This document shows, one piece after another, positions 52,150-59,268 of a DNA stretch of 64,000 nt. The stretch is from positions 1,163,501-1,227,500 of the forward strand of contig NZ_CP041217.1 in NCBI RefSeq assembly GCF_006542275.1. Reading direction: 5' to 3'. The position numbers and the translations under genes were made by a program. This stretch comes from Saccharibacillus brassicae (lineage in GTDB: Bacteria > Bacillota > Bacilli > Paenibacillales > Paenibacillaceae). Position 1 is the first letter of the stretch. Each line of letters begins with the position of its first letter. The notes beneath the pieces were generated by a model. The model was not told where the DNA came from and did no database searches. It worked only from the letters and a program-made list of their open reading frames with translations.

Positions 52150-53145
52150 TTATTCCCGCCTTTTCTCTGGATTTTCTCGTGTACTGCCCCGCTCGACAAA
52201 CTCGACCGGCATCTGGATATTTTGCTGCTCCACCGGCTGTCCTTCGATCAATCGAATCATTAACTCTGCCGCTTTGTAGCCCATATCGTAAGCGGGTTGG
52301 CGGATCGTCGACAGCGGCGGGGACAACAGTCCGATCAGCGGAATATCGTCAAAGCCGATAATCTGCACTTCTTCCGGTACCTTTTTCCCTAATCGGAGCG
52401 CTTCGTGCAGTACGGCGATCGCCGCCATATCGTTGCTGGCGATGACCCCGTCCGTATCGGGAAAAGCAGCGAACAGCTCTTTCGCTTTTTCCTCCGCCTC
52501 TGTCAGCGCGAACGACGCGGTCCGAATCACTTCGTAGGCAACTCCCGTATCCTGAAGCACTTCGACGGCTCCCTGAAAACGATCCTGCGCCGGACGGATA
52601 TGCGCCGGGCCTTGCAGTACGGCGATTCGGCGGCTGCCCCGCTTGATAATCTGCTGCGCAGCGATCCGGCCGCCCTCCCGACCGTCCGCGTACACGGCCG
52701 GACGGTCGCTGGAGATCCGATCCAAAAAGACGACCGGTATATTCAAACGGCGATACGATTCCATGCCCGGAAAATTGGTGGACGAGATAATGCCGACCGC
52801 GTTATTTTGCACAAAAGTCTGGATATAATCCTGTTCTTTTTGTTCGCTCTCGTCGCTGTTGCCGAAGATCAGACGGAATCCGCTTTCCTGCATCCGGTCT
52901 TCCACGCCTCGGGCAAGCTGCGGGAAATACGGGTTCGTAATATCCGGCAGCAGCAATCCGATCAATTTCGATTTGCGCTTGTACAGGGAACGAGCCACCT
53001 CGTTGGGCGTATAATTCAGCTCTTGAATCGCCTTTTCCACCATACGGCGCGTATCTTCGTGCACATAACCGGTTTCGTTGAGTACCCGCGATACGGTAGC
53101 GACCGATACACCTACGTGTTTTGCGACATCTTTTATCGTGACCAT
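52150..53145 (-). CDS. rbsR: LacI-family ribose operon repressor
   Basis: 331 residues. HTH: VTIKDVAKHVGVSVATVSRV then LNETGYV, with hinge helix NEVARSLYKRKS; the ribose-type ligand domain follows (IGLLLPDITNPYFPQLARGV, GFDDIPLIGLLSPPLSTIRQ). The ATG at 53145 is preferred: GAGG lies eight bases upstream, whereas the GTG at 53154 overlaps it. First gene of rbsRKDACB, so it represses itself through GTAACCGGTTAC at 53164-53175. Confidence 0.92.
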   Translation of the reverse strand: MVTIKDVAKHVGVSVATVSRVLNETGYVHEDTRRMVEKAIQELNYTPNEVARSLYKRKSKLIGLLLPDITNPYFPQLARGVEDRMQESGFRLIFGNSDESEQKEQDYIQTFVQNNAVGIISSTNFPGMESYRRLNIPVVFLDRISSDRPAVYADGREGGRIAAQQIIKRGSRRIAVLQGPAHIRPAQDRFQGAVEVLQDTGVAYEVIRTASFALTEAEEKAKELFAAFPDTDGVIASNDMAAIAVLHEALRLGKKVPEEVQIIGFDDIPLIGLLSPPLSTIRQPAYDMGYKAAELMIRLIEGQPVEQQNIQMPVEFVERGSTRENPEKRRE

Positions 53146-53163
53146 ACTTTTCACCTCGAATGA

Positions 53164-53175
53164 GTAACCGGTTAC
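53164..53175. promoter_or_regulatory. RbsR operator
   Basis: Perfect palindrome GTAACCGGTTAC between the promoter and the rbsR ATG; typical LacI-family half-sites with a central CG. Confidence 0.8.
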
Positions 53176-53179
53176 ACAT

Positions 53180-53207
53180 AAAGTATCACAACTTTAAACC
53201 GTTTTCA
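53180..53207 (-). promoter_or_regulatory. Promoter of the ribose operon
   Basis: Minus strand: TTGAAA (53207-53202), 16-bp spacer, TACTTT (53185-53180); transcription would start within or beside the operator. Confidence 0.5.
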
Positions 53208-53294
53208 AGACTTATCAAATTTATTTACACCTTGTGGGTATAGTTTCGTTCCAAGACCGAAATTCCGCACGTGCCGTTGCCACCGAATGATACC

Positions 53295-53330
53295 CCGTAC
53301 GAGATCCAGTCGCTCCGGCTTCCGGCGTAC
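53295..53330. repeat. Left copy of a 36-bp direct repeat matching the 3' end of sseA (att-like)
   Basis: 33 of 36 bases match 58008-58043 in the same orientation, the first 22 perfectly. In the sulfurtransferase frame this copy would encode YAGSRSDWISYG, and homology ends on both sides. It therefore looks like an attachment-site duplication, not a decayed whole gene. 53331-53412 shows no gene. Confidence 0.6.
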
Positions 53331-53412
53331 CCCTCGGTCCCAGAAGCGGATCGTATGTGCGTCGGTGCAGGAGACGACTGCGTGTGAAGCGAGTTCTTTT
53401 TCCATATAAAAA

Positions 53413-54132
53413 TCAGGCGTTGGTGTCGGTCATGGCCGGAAGATGGATCTCTTTGACGCAGGCAGCCGGGGATAAACCGATCAGGCAGCTTGCCAAATCG
53501 ATCACGTCCTGCAACGGAATCCGAGTCCCTCCATAAGCCTCCAGTGCGCGTTCCCGCCCCTCTGCATACGGAATCTCGGCAGCCAACTCGCCCGGATTGA
53601 TGCAGGTGACGGCGATCCGGTCCTGACGCAAATGTTCGCGCAGCGCTTCACCGATGCCGCGGATTGCGAATTTCGAAGCGACGAAGGTCACTTGGGCATT
53701 GTTCGCGTTGCTCAATCCCGCTGTCGAGCCGATCAGGATGATCTTGCCGGAATCGGCCCGACGCAGATTCGGCAGAAGCCCCTGCAGGCATACGATCGCG
53801 GACGTGATATTGGTCTGAATCATGCGGCTGATATGCTCGGATTCGTCTCGATCGAAGGTATAGTGATCTTCGAAACCTTCCCTCTCCCAGATTCCCAAAT
53901 TGTATACGACCACGTCCAGCTGCGCTTGTTGAATATGCCCGAAAATAATAGGGGCGGCGTCCGCTTCGGACAGGTCGGCCGGAATCCAGATTCGTTCGAC
54001 GCCGTCTTGCAGCTCGAGGCTGGACGGACGGCTCCGCGATACCAACCACATGGTATCCCCCGCCTTGGGCAAGCCTCTTGCAAAAGCATCTCCGAGTCCT
54101 TGGCTGGCTCCGAAGATGAGGTGACTTTTCAT
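53413..54132 (-). CDS. SDR-family protein with Phe in place of the catalytic Tyr
   Basis: 239 residues. The NAD(P)-binding loop is FGASQGLGDAFARG; YNLGIWER corresponds to the NAG motif, and ILIGSTAG provides the catalytic Ser. Where YxxxK is expected the sequence is TFVASKFAIRG, so Tyr is Phe (codon 53683-53685). Either it is not a classical oxidoreductase or it is losing function. G+C is like the chromosome. It lies inside the two 36-bp repeats. GAGAG precedes the ATG. Confidence 0.82.
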   Translation of the reverse strand: MKSHLIFGASQGLGDAFARGLPKAGDTMWLVSRSRPSSLELQDGVERIWIPADLSEADAAPIIFGHIQQAQLDVVVYNLGIWEREGFEDHYTFDRDESEHISRMIQTNITSAIVCLQGLLPNLRRADSGKIILIGSTAGLSNANNAQVTFVASKFAIRGIGEALREHLRQDRIAVTCINPGELAAEIPYAEGRERALEAYGGTRIPLQDVIDLASCLIGLSPAACVKEIHLPAMTDTNA

Positions 54133-54231
54133 GATCGATTCTCTCCTTATATGCGCTATGCGCTTTTTGGTGTGTTTGTGCCGTGCATTAATACCCGCTC
54201 ACTTAGTAAGCATATGATACCCGCTCGACAT

Positions 54232-54594
54232 TGTAATGAAGATTTCATTAAAGCGGAAAAGCGGATACTGAATCAGCAAGCGGTGACCAAATACCGCAGC
54301 ACCGGAATCGGAACGATTTTTAGGCCGGAGGTTTTAGTGGAAGCGGTGAAACGAAAAAAAGCCCTGCAAGCACAGGACAAGCTGGCTGCAGGACCGGATT
54401 ATAAGGACGTTGGGCTGGTGAGTCAAACTAAGCGAGGTTTAACGATCAACCCTATTATTTTGAAACGACTTGGCTGACATGCTAAAGAAAACCGGTTTGC
54501 CGAAGATTGTATGGAAAGGCTTGGGGATTCTTCTGTAGGGATTACGTTGGATCGTTATTCGCATACGTATGCGATTGATTATTCAAATAAATAA
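54232..54594 (+). pseudogene. Tyrosine-recombinase (phage integrase) remnant
   Basis: Two fragments in different frames. The first (54232-54477) ends KLAAGPDYKDVGLVSQTKRG then LTINPIILKRLG, the segment before the catalytic box. The second, after a frameshift, ends CMERLGDSSVGITLDRYSHT, the Tyr-containing end of the family, stopping at 54594. N-terminal arm-binding and most of the catalytic domain are gone. It borders the AT-rich cargo to its right. Confidence 0.8.
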
Positions 54595-54636
54595 TCATTA
54601 TTCATAATTTTTATTTATATATTTCCAAATAAACTA

Positions 54637-55014
54637 TCAACTTGAACTAAGGTTTTCAGCCACTTTATTGTTTTTTAACAAATATTTTTGTATATCAGGC
54701 AAACTACTTTTTTCAATATATTCTATATGTTCGTAGTAGAACTCATATATCTCAATTAGTAAAGACTTAGGAATTTCGTTAATTATTTTGGTTGTTTGAG
54801 ATACTAATCGTTCTCCGTCAAAAACCATAGATAAGAACCTATTTGGATTAAATCCGTTGCTCAGAAGAAGATCAAAAAGTACTTCCCCATGATAATTTTC
54901 TTTGGCTAATTCATTAGAAATGAGATATACACTACCAAGAGGACTGGCATAAGAAGTAGACAAGACTACTTTGCGACGGTCGCTTTTAAAATTAAGCAGT
55001 TCATAGTTCTCCAT
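54637..55014 (-). CDS. rnlB: RnlB-family antitoxin
   Basis: 125 residues, the size of E. coli RnlB. The segment SPLGSVYLISNELAK then HGEVLFDLLLSNGFNPNRFL corresponds to the conserved RnlB/LsoB core. It would bind and neutralise the RnlA-type RNase encoded 27 bases upstream. GGAGG lies nine bases before the ATG. Very AT-rich. The order toxin-then-antitoxin is as in rnlAB of E. coli. Family assignment rests on gene order, size and this motif. Confidence 0.75.
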   Translation of the reverse strand: MENYELLNFKSDRRKVVLSTSYASPLGSVYLISNELAKENYHGEVLFDLLLSNGFNPNRFLSMVFDGERLVSQTTKIINEIPKSLLIEIYEFYYEHIEYIEKSSLPDIQKYLLKNNKVAENLSSS

Positions 55015-55041
55015 ATGCCAGTACCTCCGTTTATTTATAAT

Positions 55042-56118
55042 TTAAGGATTAAGATCAAATTTCAAAGATTCTTCAATTAGATCACATGCTCCTATAATAA
55101 TATTTTGCGCTTCTTCAGGAGTAGAAACTAATCTTGTACCTTGCACTATCTGAGTTGTATGAAACAACTCATGACGATTCGACTTCAAGTATAAATAACA
55201 CCTAACTAAAATATCAACTCTATCAGAGTCTAATCTACTTTGCAAGTCAGTGTTTACGACTTGACTTCCATTATGATCTTGAAAAACAGGAGAAGTTTTC
55301 GACCCATTACCATTGAAGTATCTAAAACCACCTTTGTCTTCAAGATAAATACTGCTGTTCAAGCATATGCGCTTTATAGAATGCTCAAGAACCCTCATTG
55401 TTGGCATAACCCAAGCAGCATAGTCTCTCAAGTTAGTACCCGCTGCTACCAAAGTAAAACTATCGGTTATAAAATTAGCCATTATTGGATCTAAATATTT
55501 GAAGCCATTGGGTAGATTATGCTTTATGTACTGGTCTGCCAATTCTTCAATAGAAGCACCAGTACTTCCTGATATTTTGGTCGGTATCGCATTTCCGTTG
55601 AATGGCGCTAAATAAGTTTTTATAATAATGTATAAATTCATCATTAGACCTTGAAAGAAGAGTTTATGGGTAGAATTGTAATAAGTCAAAGTAACTGAAT
55701 CACCGAAATCAGTCTTATATTTTATAATTTTTCCATTTAACCCCTTATCCTCTTCACTGAGGACAGTTACACCTGACAACCCTTCTATAAATTGCTTTAA
55801 GTCTGTAAATTGATTAGGTAACAATTTTGTGGAGAAAGTTCCACTTACTACATTTTTATATTCTACACTGTCTCTTATTAAACCATGTAATTCTGTGGCA
55901 ATTCCTATAAACTCTTGATTAGGAAGAGGGGTTATTGTGATGGTATTATCCTTTCTGAAAAATACATCTATCGAAAATTTTTTATCTTCTTTTTCTAAGA
56001 AGTACCTCGTCTGTTGATTAGCTGGATTTAAACATTCTGATTTTTCGATGTTACAAAAATTATTTACCACACTTTCTAGTCCAATCTTATTTAAAAAGTA
56101 CCCCTTATTTTTAGCCAT
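55042..56118 (-). CDS. rnlA: RnlA-family HEPN endoribonuclease toxin
   Basis: 358 residues, against about 357 for E. coli RnlA. An N-terminal domain (FSIDVFFRKDNTITITPLPN) and a central repeated domain precede a C-terminal HEPN-like domain, with LRDYAAWVMPTMRVLEHSIK and the catalytic motif SNRHELFHTT (Rx4H, about R315 and H320), then IVQGTRLVS. In E. coli and its phage T4, RnlA cuts mRNA and blocks infection when the antitoxin is lost or Dmd is absent. The ATG at 56118 (AAAGGAG 12 bases upstream) overlaps the end of the RNase H gene by 8 bp; an in-frame ATG at 56157 lies inside that gene. Confidence 0.85.
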   Translation of the reverse strand: MAKNKGYFLNKIGLESVVNNFCNIEKSECLNPANQQTRYFLEKEDKKFSIDVFFRKDNTITITPLPNQEFIGIATELHGLIRDSVEYKNVVSGTFSTKLLPNQFTDLKQFIEGLSGVTVLSEEDKGLNGKIIKYKTDFGDSVTLTYYNSTHKLFFQGLMMNLYIIIKTYLAPFNGNAIPTKISGSTGASIEELADQYIKHNLPNGFKYLDPIMANFITDSFTLVAAGTNLRDYAAWVMPTMRVLEHSIKRICLNSSIYLEDKGGFRYFNGNGSKTSPVFQDHNGSQVVNTDLQSRLDSDRVDILVRCYLYLKSNRHELFHTTQIVQGTRLVSTPEEAQNIIIGACDLIEESLKFDLNP

Positions 56119-57058
56119 TAGATACCATGTCTCCTTTATCGAGTTTAACCAGTTCATATTTTCCTTGAGTATTTAAAACCCTAATTATAATTACCTGATT
56201 TTCAATGTCGAACACAGCTTTAATTTCAGTATATTCATTAAGCTTTCTTTTCTGCTTTTTCCATTTTGATTTAAACACTTTAAGTATATGCTCAGAGGAA
56301 AAAATTTTATTTTCAATCATTAATCCTAAATTGAGGTTTTTTTTATTCCCCTTCAATTCTTCGAATCCCTTTTCATAGTCAAAAGTAAGACTCGATGATG
56401 AATAATTTTCACTAGTATTTTGATTATTACTTAAATTGTAAACTTCTTCTATTTTATTATAAGGAGGCTTTAATGCTGCCTTAGCTAGCAAATCAACTTC
56501 ATCGTTATATGTATTTCCTGAATGCGATTTTACTTTTAGAAATACTATTTCGATTTGTGAGCTTACCTTTTGAATGAACTCCACATAACTCTTTGTAAAA
56601 GAGTTCTTAGCCTTCCATTCGTTTTTTGCCCACTTTTCTATACCTGCATAATCATAGAATATTTCAATCGACTTAGCATTTCTTCGAACAGCATATTCGA
56701 TTACTTGAATCGCAGCTTTAACTTCACCTGCAACATTTCTTTGTTCTACAATTGCTAAGTCATTATCTGCACCTGCAAATTTCAACTTCTTATCACCATC
56801 AAAAATTATACTGGCAAAACTATAATATTTCTGGTCATCGTTGTAGCTACCATCTATATATGCTGTTATTTCTGCTTTAAAATCGAATGTTTTTTGATTT
56901 CCAAGCTTTTTATCGAACACAAACAATTTTGCATCTTCGTAACTTGTAAATGATTTGTATACAGCATTAGGAAAACCATCTACTTGTTTTTTACACTCTT
57001 CCCACGTACTAAATACTCCAGTTTTTCGTCCCATCTTTACAGCATAAAACTTACTCAC
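56111..57058 (-). CDS. Viroplasmin-RNase H protein, operon partner of the RnlA-type toxin
   Basis: 315 residues. A viroplasmin-like nucleic-acid-binding domain (FYAVKMGRKTGVFSTWEECK, residues 4-48) precedes an RNase HI domain with all four catalytic acids: Asp69 (AYIDGSYN), Glu112 (AGEVKAA), Asp136 (FYDYAGIEKW) and Asp189 (NDEVDLLAKA). About 100 further residues (215-315, basic and beta-rich) are unrecognised. It would cleave RNA in RNA-DNA hybrids. Starts with GTG after AAGGTGG. Its end overlaps the toxin start, so the two are translated together. In E. coli RNase HI is the known partner of RnlA. Confidence 0.85.
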   Translation of the reverse strand: MSKFYAVKMGRKTGVFSTWEECKKQVDGFPNAVYKSFTSYEDAKLFVFDKKLGNQKTFDFKAEITAYIDGSYNDDQKYYSFASIIFDGDKKLKFAGADNDLAIVEQRNVAGEVKAAIQVIEYAVRRNAKSIEIFYDYAGIEKWAKNEWKAKNSFTKSYVEFIQKVSSQIEIVFLKVKSHSGNTYNDEVDLLAKAALKPPYNKIEEVYNLSNNQNTSENYSSSSLTFDYEKGFEELKGNKKNLNLGLMIENKIFSSEHILKVFKSKWKKQKRKLNEYTEIKAVFDIENQVIIIRVLNTQGKYELVKLDKGDMVSNG

Positions 57059-57227
57059 ATAGCCACCTTCTTTTCATATATAAGTTTTTAACAAGTTTTC
57101 ATAAATAACATGTTACATTATTTATTTATTTTAAAGAATGGTTTTTTATCATAAAAAGTATATTTAATCAAAATTTTATTTATGATATTAAGTGTACTTG
57201 ATAATCTCAAAGGGTTGATTTTCATAA
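57059..57227 (-). promoter_or_regulatory. AT-rich promoter region of the RNase H-rnlA-rnlB operon with a long dyad
   Basis: 169 bases of very AT-rich DNA. 57101-57125 is a near-palindrome (ATAAATAA...TTATTTAT around AACATGTT) and could be an autoregulatory operator. Exact -35/-10 boxes are ambiguous. Confidence 0.45.
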
Positions 57228-57266
57228 AACAAGCCGAACTTCGGTTATTCCAAAGTTCGGCTTGAA
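57228..57266 (-). terminator. Terminator after the DUF1883 gene
   Basis: CAAGCCGAACTT / AAGTTCGGCTTG stem with a loop of about 11 nt; AT-rich flank, TTTT on the minus strand. Confidence 0.7.
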
Positions 57267-57278
57267 ATCAACTTGTGA

Positions 57279-57545
57279 TTAGGAAAGAATCTTCACAGAG
57301 GAACGAACATGGCCTCTATATCCGCCCAAGTCAACTGTAACATGCCAGTGTCCTGCATGTGGAACTCTAATTCTTGCTGGCGAGGCATTGTAATGTCCTC
57401 CGTAATAAGAGTGTCTCCGTCGGCTACGATAAGCGTTGAAGTTTCCTGTATCAAGCAACTTGACATTTGCTTCTGTTCCGATAAGAGTCACTTCAACAAC
57501 CTCATTTCCACTCAAGTACCCTAATTCGTAGGAAGTGTAATTCAT
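57279..57545 (-). CDS. DUF1883-domain protein
   Basis: 88 residues. YELGYLSGNEVVEVTLIGTE, then NVKLLDTGNFNAYRSRRRHS, YYGGHYNASPARIRVPHAGH and VTVDLGGYRGHVRSS are a full-length DUF1883 domain. In other bacteria this domain is found alone or fused to TIR domains in putative defence proteins. AGGGG lies eight bases before the ATG at 57545; a TTG two codons earlier is less likely. It sits at the edge of the RnlAB island. 57546-57925 has no supported gene. Confidence 0.8.
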   Translation of the reverse strand: MNYTSYELGYLSGNEVVEVTLIGTEANVKLLDTGNFNAYRSRRRHSYYGGHYNASPARIRVPHAGHWHVTVDLGGYRGHVRSSVKILS

Positions 57546-57925
57546 TTTCAACGCCCCTATACTTTTATTTAAGCCTTTAATATTTCTGGGCTTTGTATAA
57601 ATTATACTGCCCGCTTTTCTCTGTTAATAGGGCGAAAGTATGGCGATCTTACTCTCAATGATTTTTGTTTGTTAGCTTTTCGTTGATCGAACTTAAAAAT
57701 CCATACAATCTTGTTGATTCCAATCTACACATCATGGATTCAGCGCCTTTCTCTTCATTTCATCCCTACACGTCCTGCGTACTCCGAGGCGTATATTCCT
57801 CGTTGCCTACAGAAAACATTTTCCCCAGCCCAGCGTTGGTCCCTTGTTGACTTCGCATACATCGGTATACTGCACGGCAGCCGTTCTGACCCTCTGCACT
57901 GCGCACCTCCGCAATCCTCAGCAAC

Positions 57926-57954
57926 ACAAAAAAGCCCGCGTCCGCCGCGGGCTT
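57926..57954 (-). terminator. Terminator after the sulfurtransferase gene
   Basis: AAGCCCGCG / CGCGGGCTT with TCCGC loop and six T on the minus strand; 20 bases after the stop. Confidence 0.85.
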
Positions 57955-57973
57955 CCCTTTTCAAATCAAACCC

Positions 57974-58924
57974 TTAAACCTCTTCCCCCGTCGCGATCGG
58001 ATTGTCGCCGTACGAGATCCAGTCGCTCCAGCTCCCGGCATACAGCCGCACGCTCTTGAAGCCGGCCTGTTCCAGCGCCAGCACGTTCGGGCAGGCGCTT
58101 ACGCCGGAGCCGCAGTACACGACGATCTCGGCGTCCCGGTCGATGCCTTCGAAGTGCCGCCCCAGCTCCTCGGCGTCCTTGTACGTGCCGTCTTCCTTCA
58201 ATAGATCTTTCCAGAAGAAGTTGACCGCTCCCGGGATATGGCCGCCGACTTGGTCCATCGTCTCGTTCTGGCCGAGGTAGCGGTCGTGTGCGCGGGAATC
58301 GATCAGCACCGGGGTGAAAAAGACCCGGGGATCGACGGCGGCCGGGATCTCGATGTCCTGCACCGGCACTTCGCCGCGCTCGGCCGCCATTTCTTCGTGT
58401 ACGCTCTCGACGATGCGTTCGGCCTTGAGCGTGCCGACGATGCGCTGCACTTCGTTCACGTCGGTCAGCAGATGATGCTGCACGTTGGGCGTGAACGTCG
58501 CGGGCACGCGGACGGCCTGTTTGTCGTCGACCGGGAAACCGGCCTGCTTCCAATGCGAGAACCCGCCGTCCAGTACGGTTACGTTCTCGTGTCCGAGCCA
58601 GCGCAGCATCCACCACAGCCGGGCCGCGTTCATGCCGCCTTCGTCGTCGTAAGCGACGACGCGCGTGTCGTTGCCGATGCCGAGCTTCGCGAGTCTCGCC
58701 GCGAACGCTTCCGGTTCCGGCAGCGGATGGCGCCCTCCGTGATCGCCGGCTTCGGCGGACAGATCCTGCTTGAGATCCAGATGCACGGCTCCCGGAATAT
58801 GGTCCTGTTCGTAGGCGGCCCGCCCCGCTTCGGGTTGTCCGAGCGTAAAGCGGCAGTCCACGATCGTCTGCTCCGGCTCGTAAAGTCTCGCCAGCAGCCA
58901 TTTGTTCGATACGATATTTTGCAT
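57974..58924 (-). CDS. sseA: Sulfurtransferase (two rhodanese domains; thiosulfate/3-mercaptopyruvate type)
   Basis: 316 residues. N-terminal inactive rhodanese domain (AVHLDLKQDLSAEAGDHGG, VAYDDEGGMNAARLWWML, VLDGGFSHWKQAGFP) and a C-terminal active one with the catalytic loop VVYCGSGVSACP (Cys persulfide) and YAGSWSDWISYG. It transfers sulfane sulfur to thiols or cyanide. The 3' end contains the right copy of the 36-bp direct repeat (58008-58043), so the gene may be the integration target of the island to its left and remains intact. Confidence 0.88.
   Translation of the reverse strand: MQNIVSNKWLLARLYEPEQTIVDCRFTLGQPEAGRAAYEQDHIPGAVHLDLKQDLSAEAGDHGGRHPLPEPEAFAARLAKLGIGNDTRVVAYDDEGGMNAARLWWMLRWLGHENVTVLDGGFSHWKQAGFPVDDKQAVRVPATFTPNVQHHLLTDVNEVQRIVGTLKAERIVESVHEEMAAERGEVPVQDIEIPAAVDPRVFFTPVLIDSRAHDRYLGQNETMDQVGGHIPGAVNFFWKDLLKEDGTYKDAEELGRHFEGIDRDAEIVVYCGSGVSACPNVLALEQAGFKSVRLYAGSWSDWISYGDNPIATGEEV
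58008..58043. repeat. Right copy of the 36-bp direct repeat, inside the sseA 3' end (att-like)
   Basis: Partner of 53295-53330 (33/36 identical, same orientation, 4713 bp apart). Integrases commonly use the 3' end of a gene as the target and restore it. Confidence 0.6.
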
Positions 58925-59256
58925 AGTGATGATCTCCTCTCCACAGGCAGCGCTTTTTTACTCAGAATAGCATCTTGCCGGCATGAAAGCCAACGTCAAG
59001 TCCGTCCGGGCAAATGTGTCCGACGTTTGTCAATTTTATTAACCGAAACGCGGTGCTGCATGGTTACGAAAGGTTATGGTATAGTAACAAGTAATACATT
59101 CAGGGAGGAGGCAGCAGACTTGGGAAGGCGCTGAACCACAACTTTTCGTTGATCACCGTTTCTTGGACCTGTCTCTTTCAACCGGAATTCACACGAAAGA
59201 GGCGGGTCTGTCGTTAAAATTTCACTGGAGGTGAATCCCTCGTACGAGGGAACTTA
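58925..59256 (+). promoter_or_regulatory. Promoter and long leader of the first CNNM/CBS gene
   Basis: 332 bases. TATAGT near 59078-59083 is a likely -10. The leader of about 165 bases contains a hairpin (GACC...TCTCTTTC with GAAAGAGGCGGGTC, near 59167-59210) and ends in the SD-hairpin-TTG element described at 59221-59262. It does not match riboswitch classes I know. Confidence 0.45.
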
Positions 59257-59268
59257 TTGGACCTAATG
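59221..59268 (+). promoter_or_regulatory. Conserved translation-start element 1: SD, palindromic hairpin, TTG start, overlapping upstream ORF
   Basis: GGAGGTGA (59227-59234), then the perfect palindrome CCCTCGTACGAGGG (59237-59250), then TTATTGGAC with TTG start at 59257. An out-of-frame GTG ORF (NPSYEGTYWT, stop at 59264-59266) overlaps the start. Confidence 0.6.

Noticed and set aside
53205-53405. 66-codon minus-strand ORF between rbsR and the SDR gene
   Set aside because: It crosses the 36-bp repeat in a different frame from the sulfurtransferase and has no ribosome site or family.
56116-56157. Longer RnlA start at 56157
   Set aside because: Would overlap the RNase H gene by 47 bp without a ribosome site; the ATG at 56118 has one and gives the family's usual length.
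57552-57925. Short ORFs between the DUF1883 and sulfurtransferase genes
   Set aside because: Several 60-90 codon frames on both strands, none with a ribosome site or recognisable composition; left as empty intergenic DNA.
58925-59256. Mg2+ (M-box) or c-di-AMP riboswitch before the CNNM gene
   Set aside because: Leader is long enough, but I could not match the conserved cores of either class.
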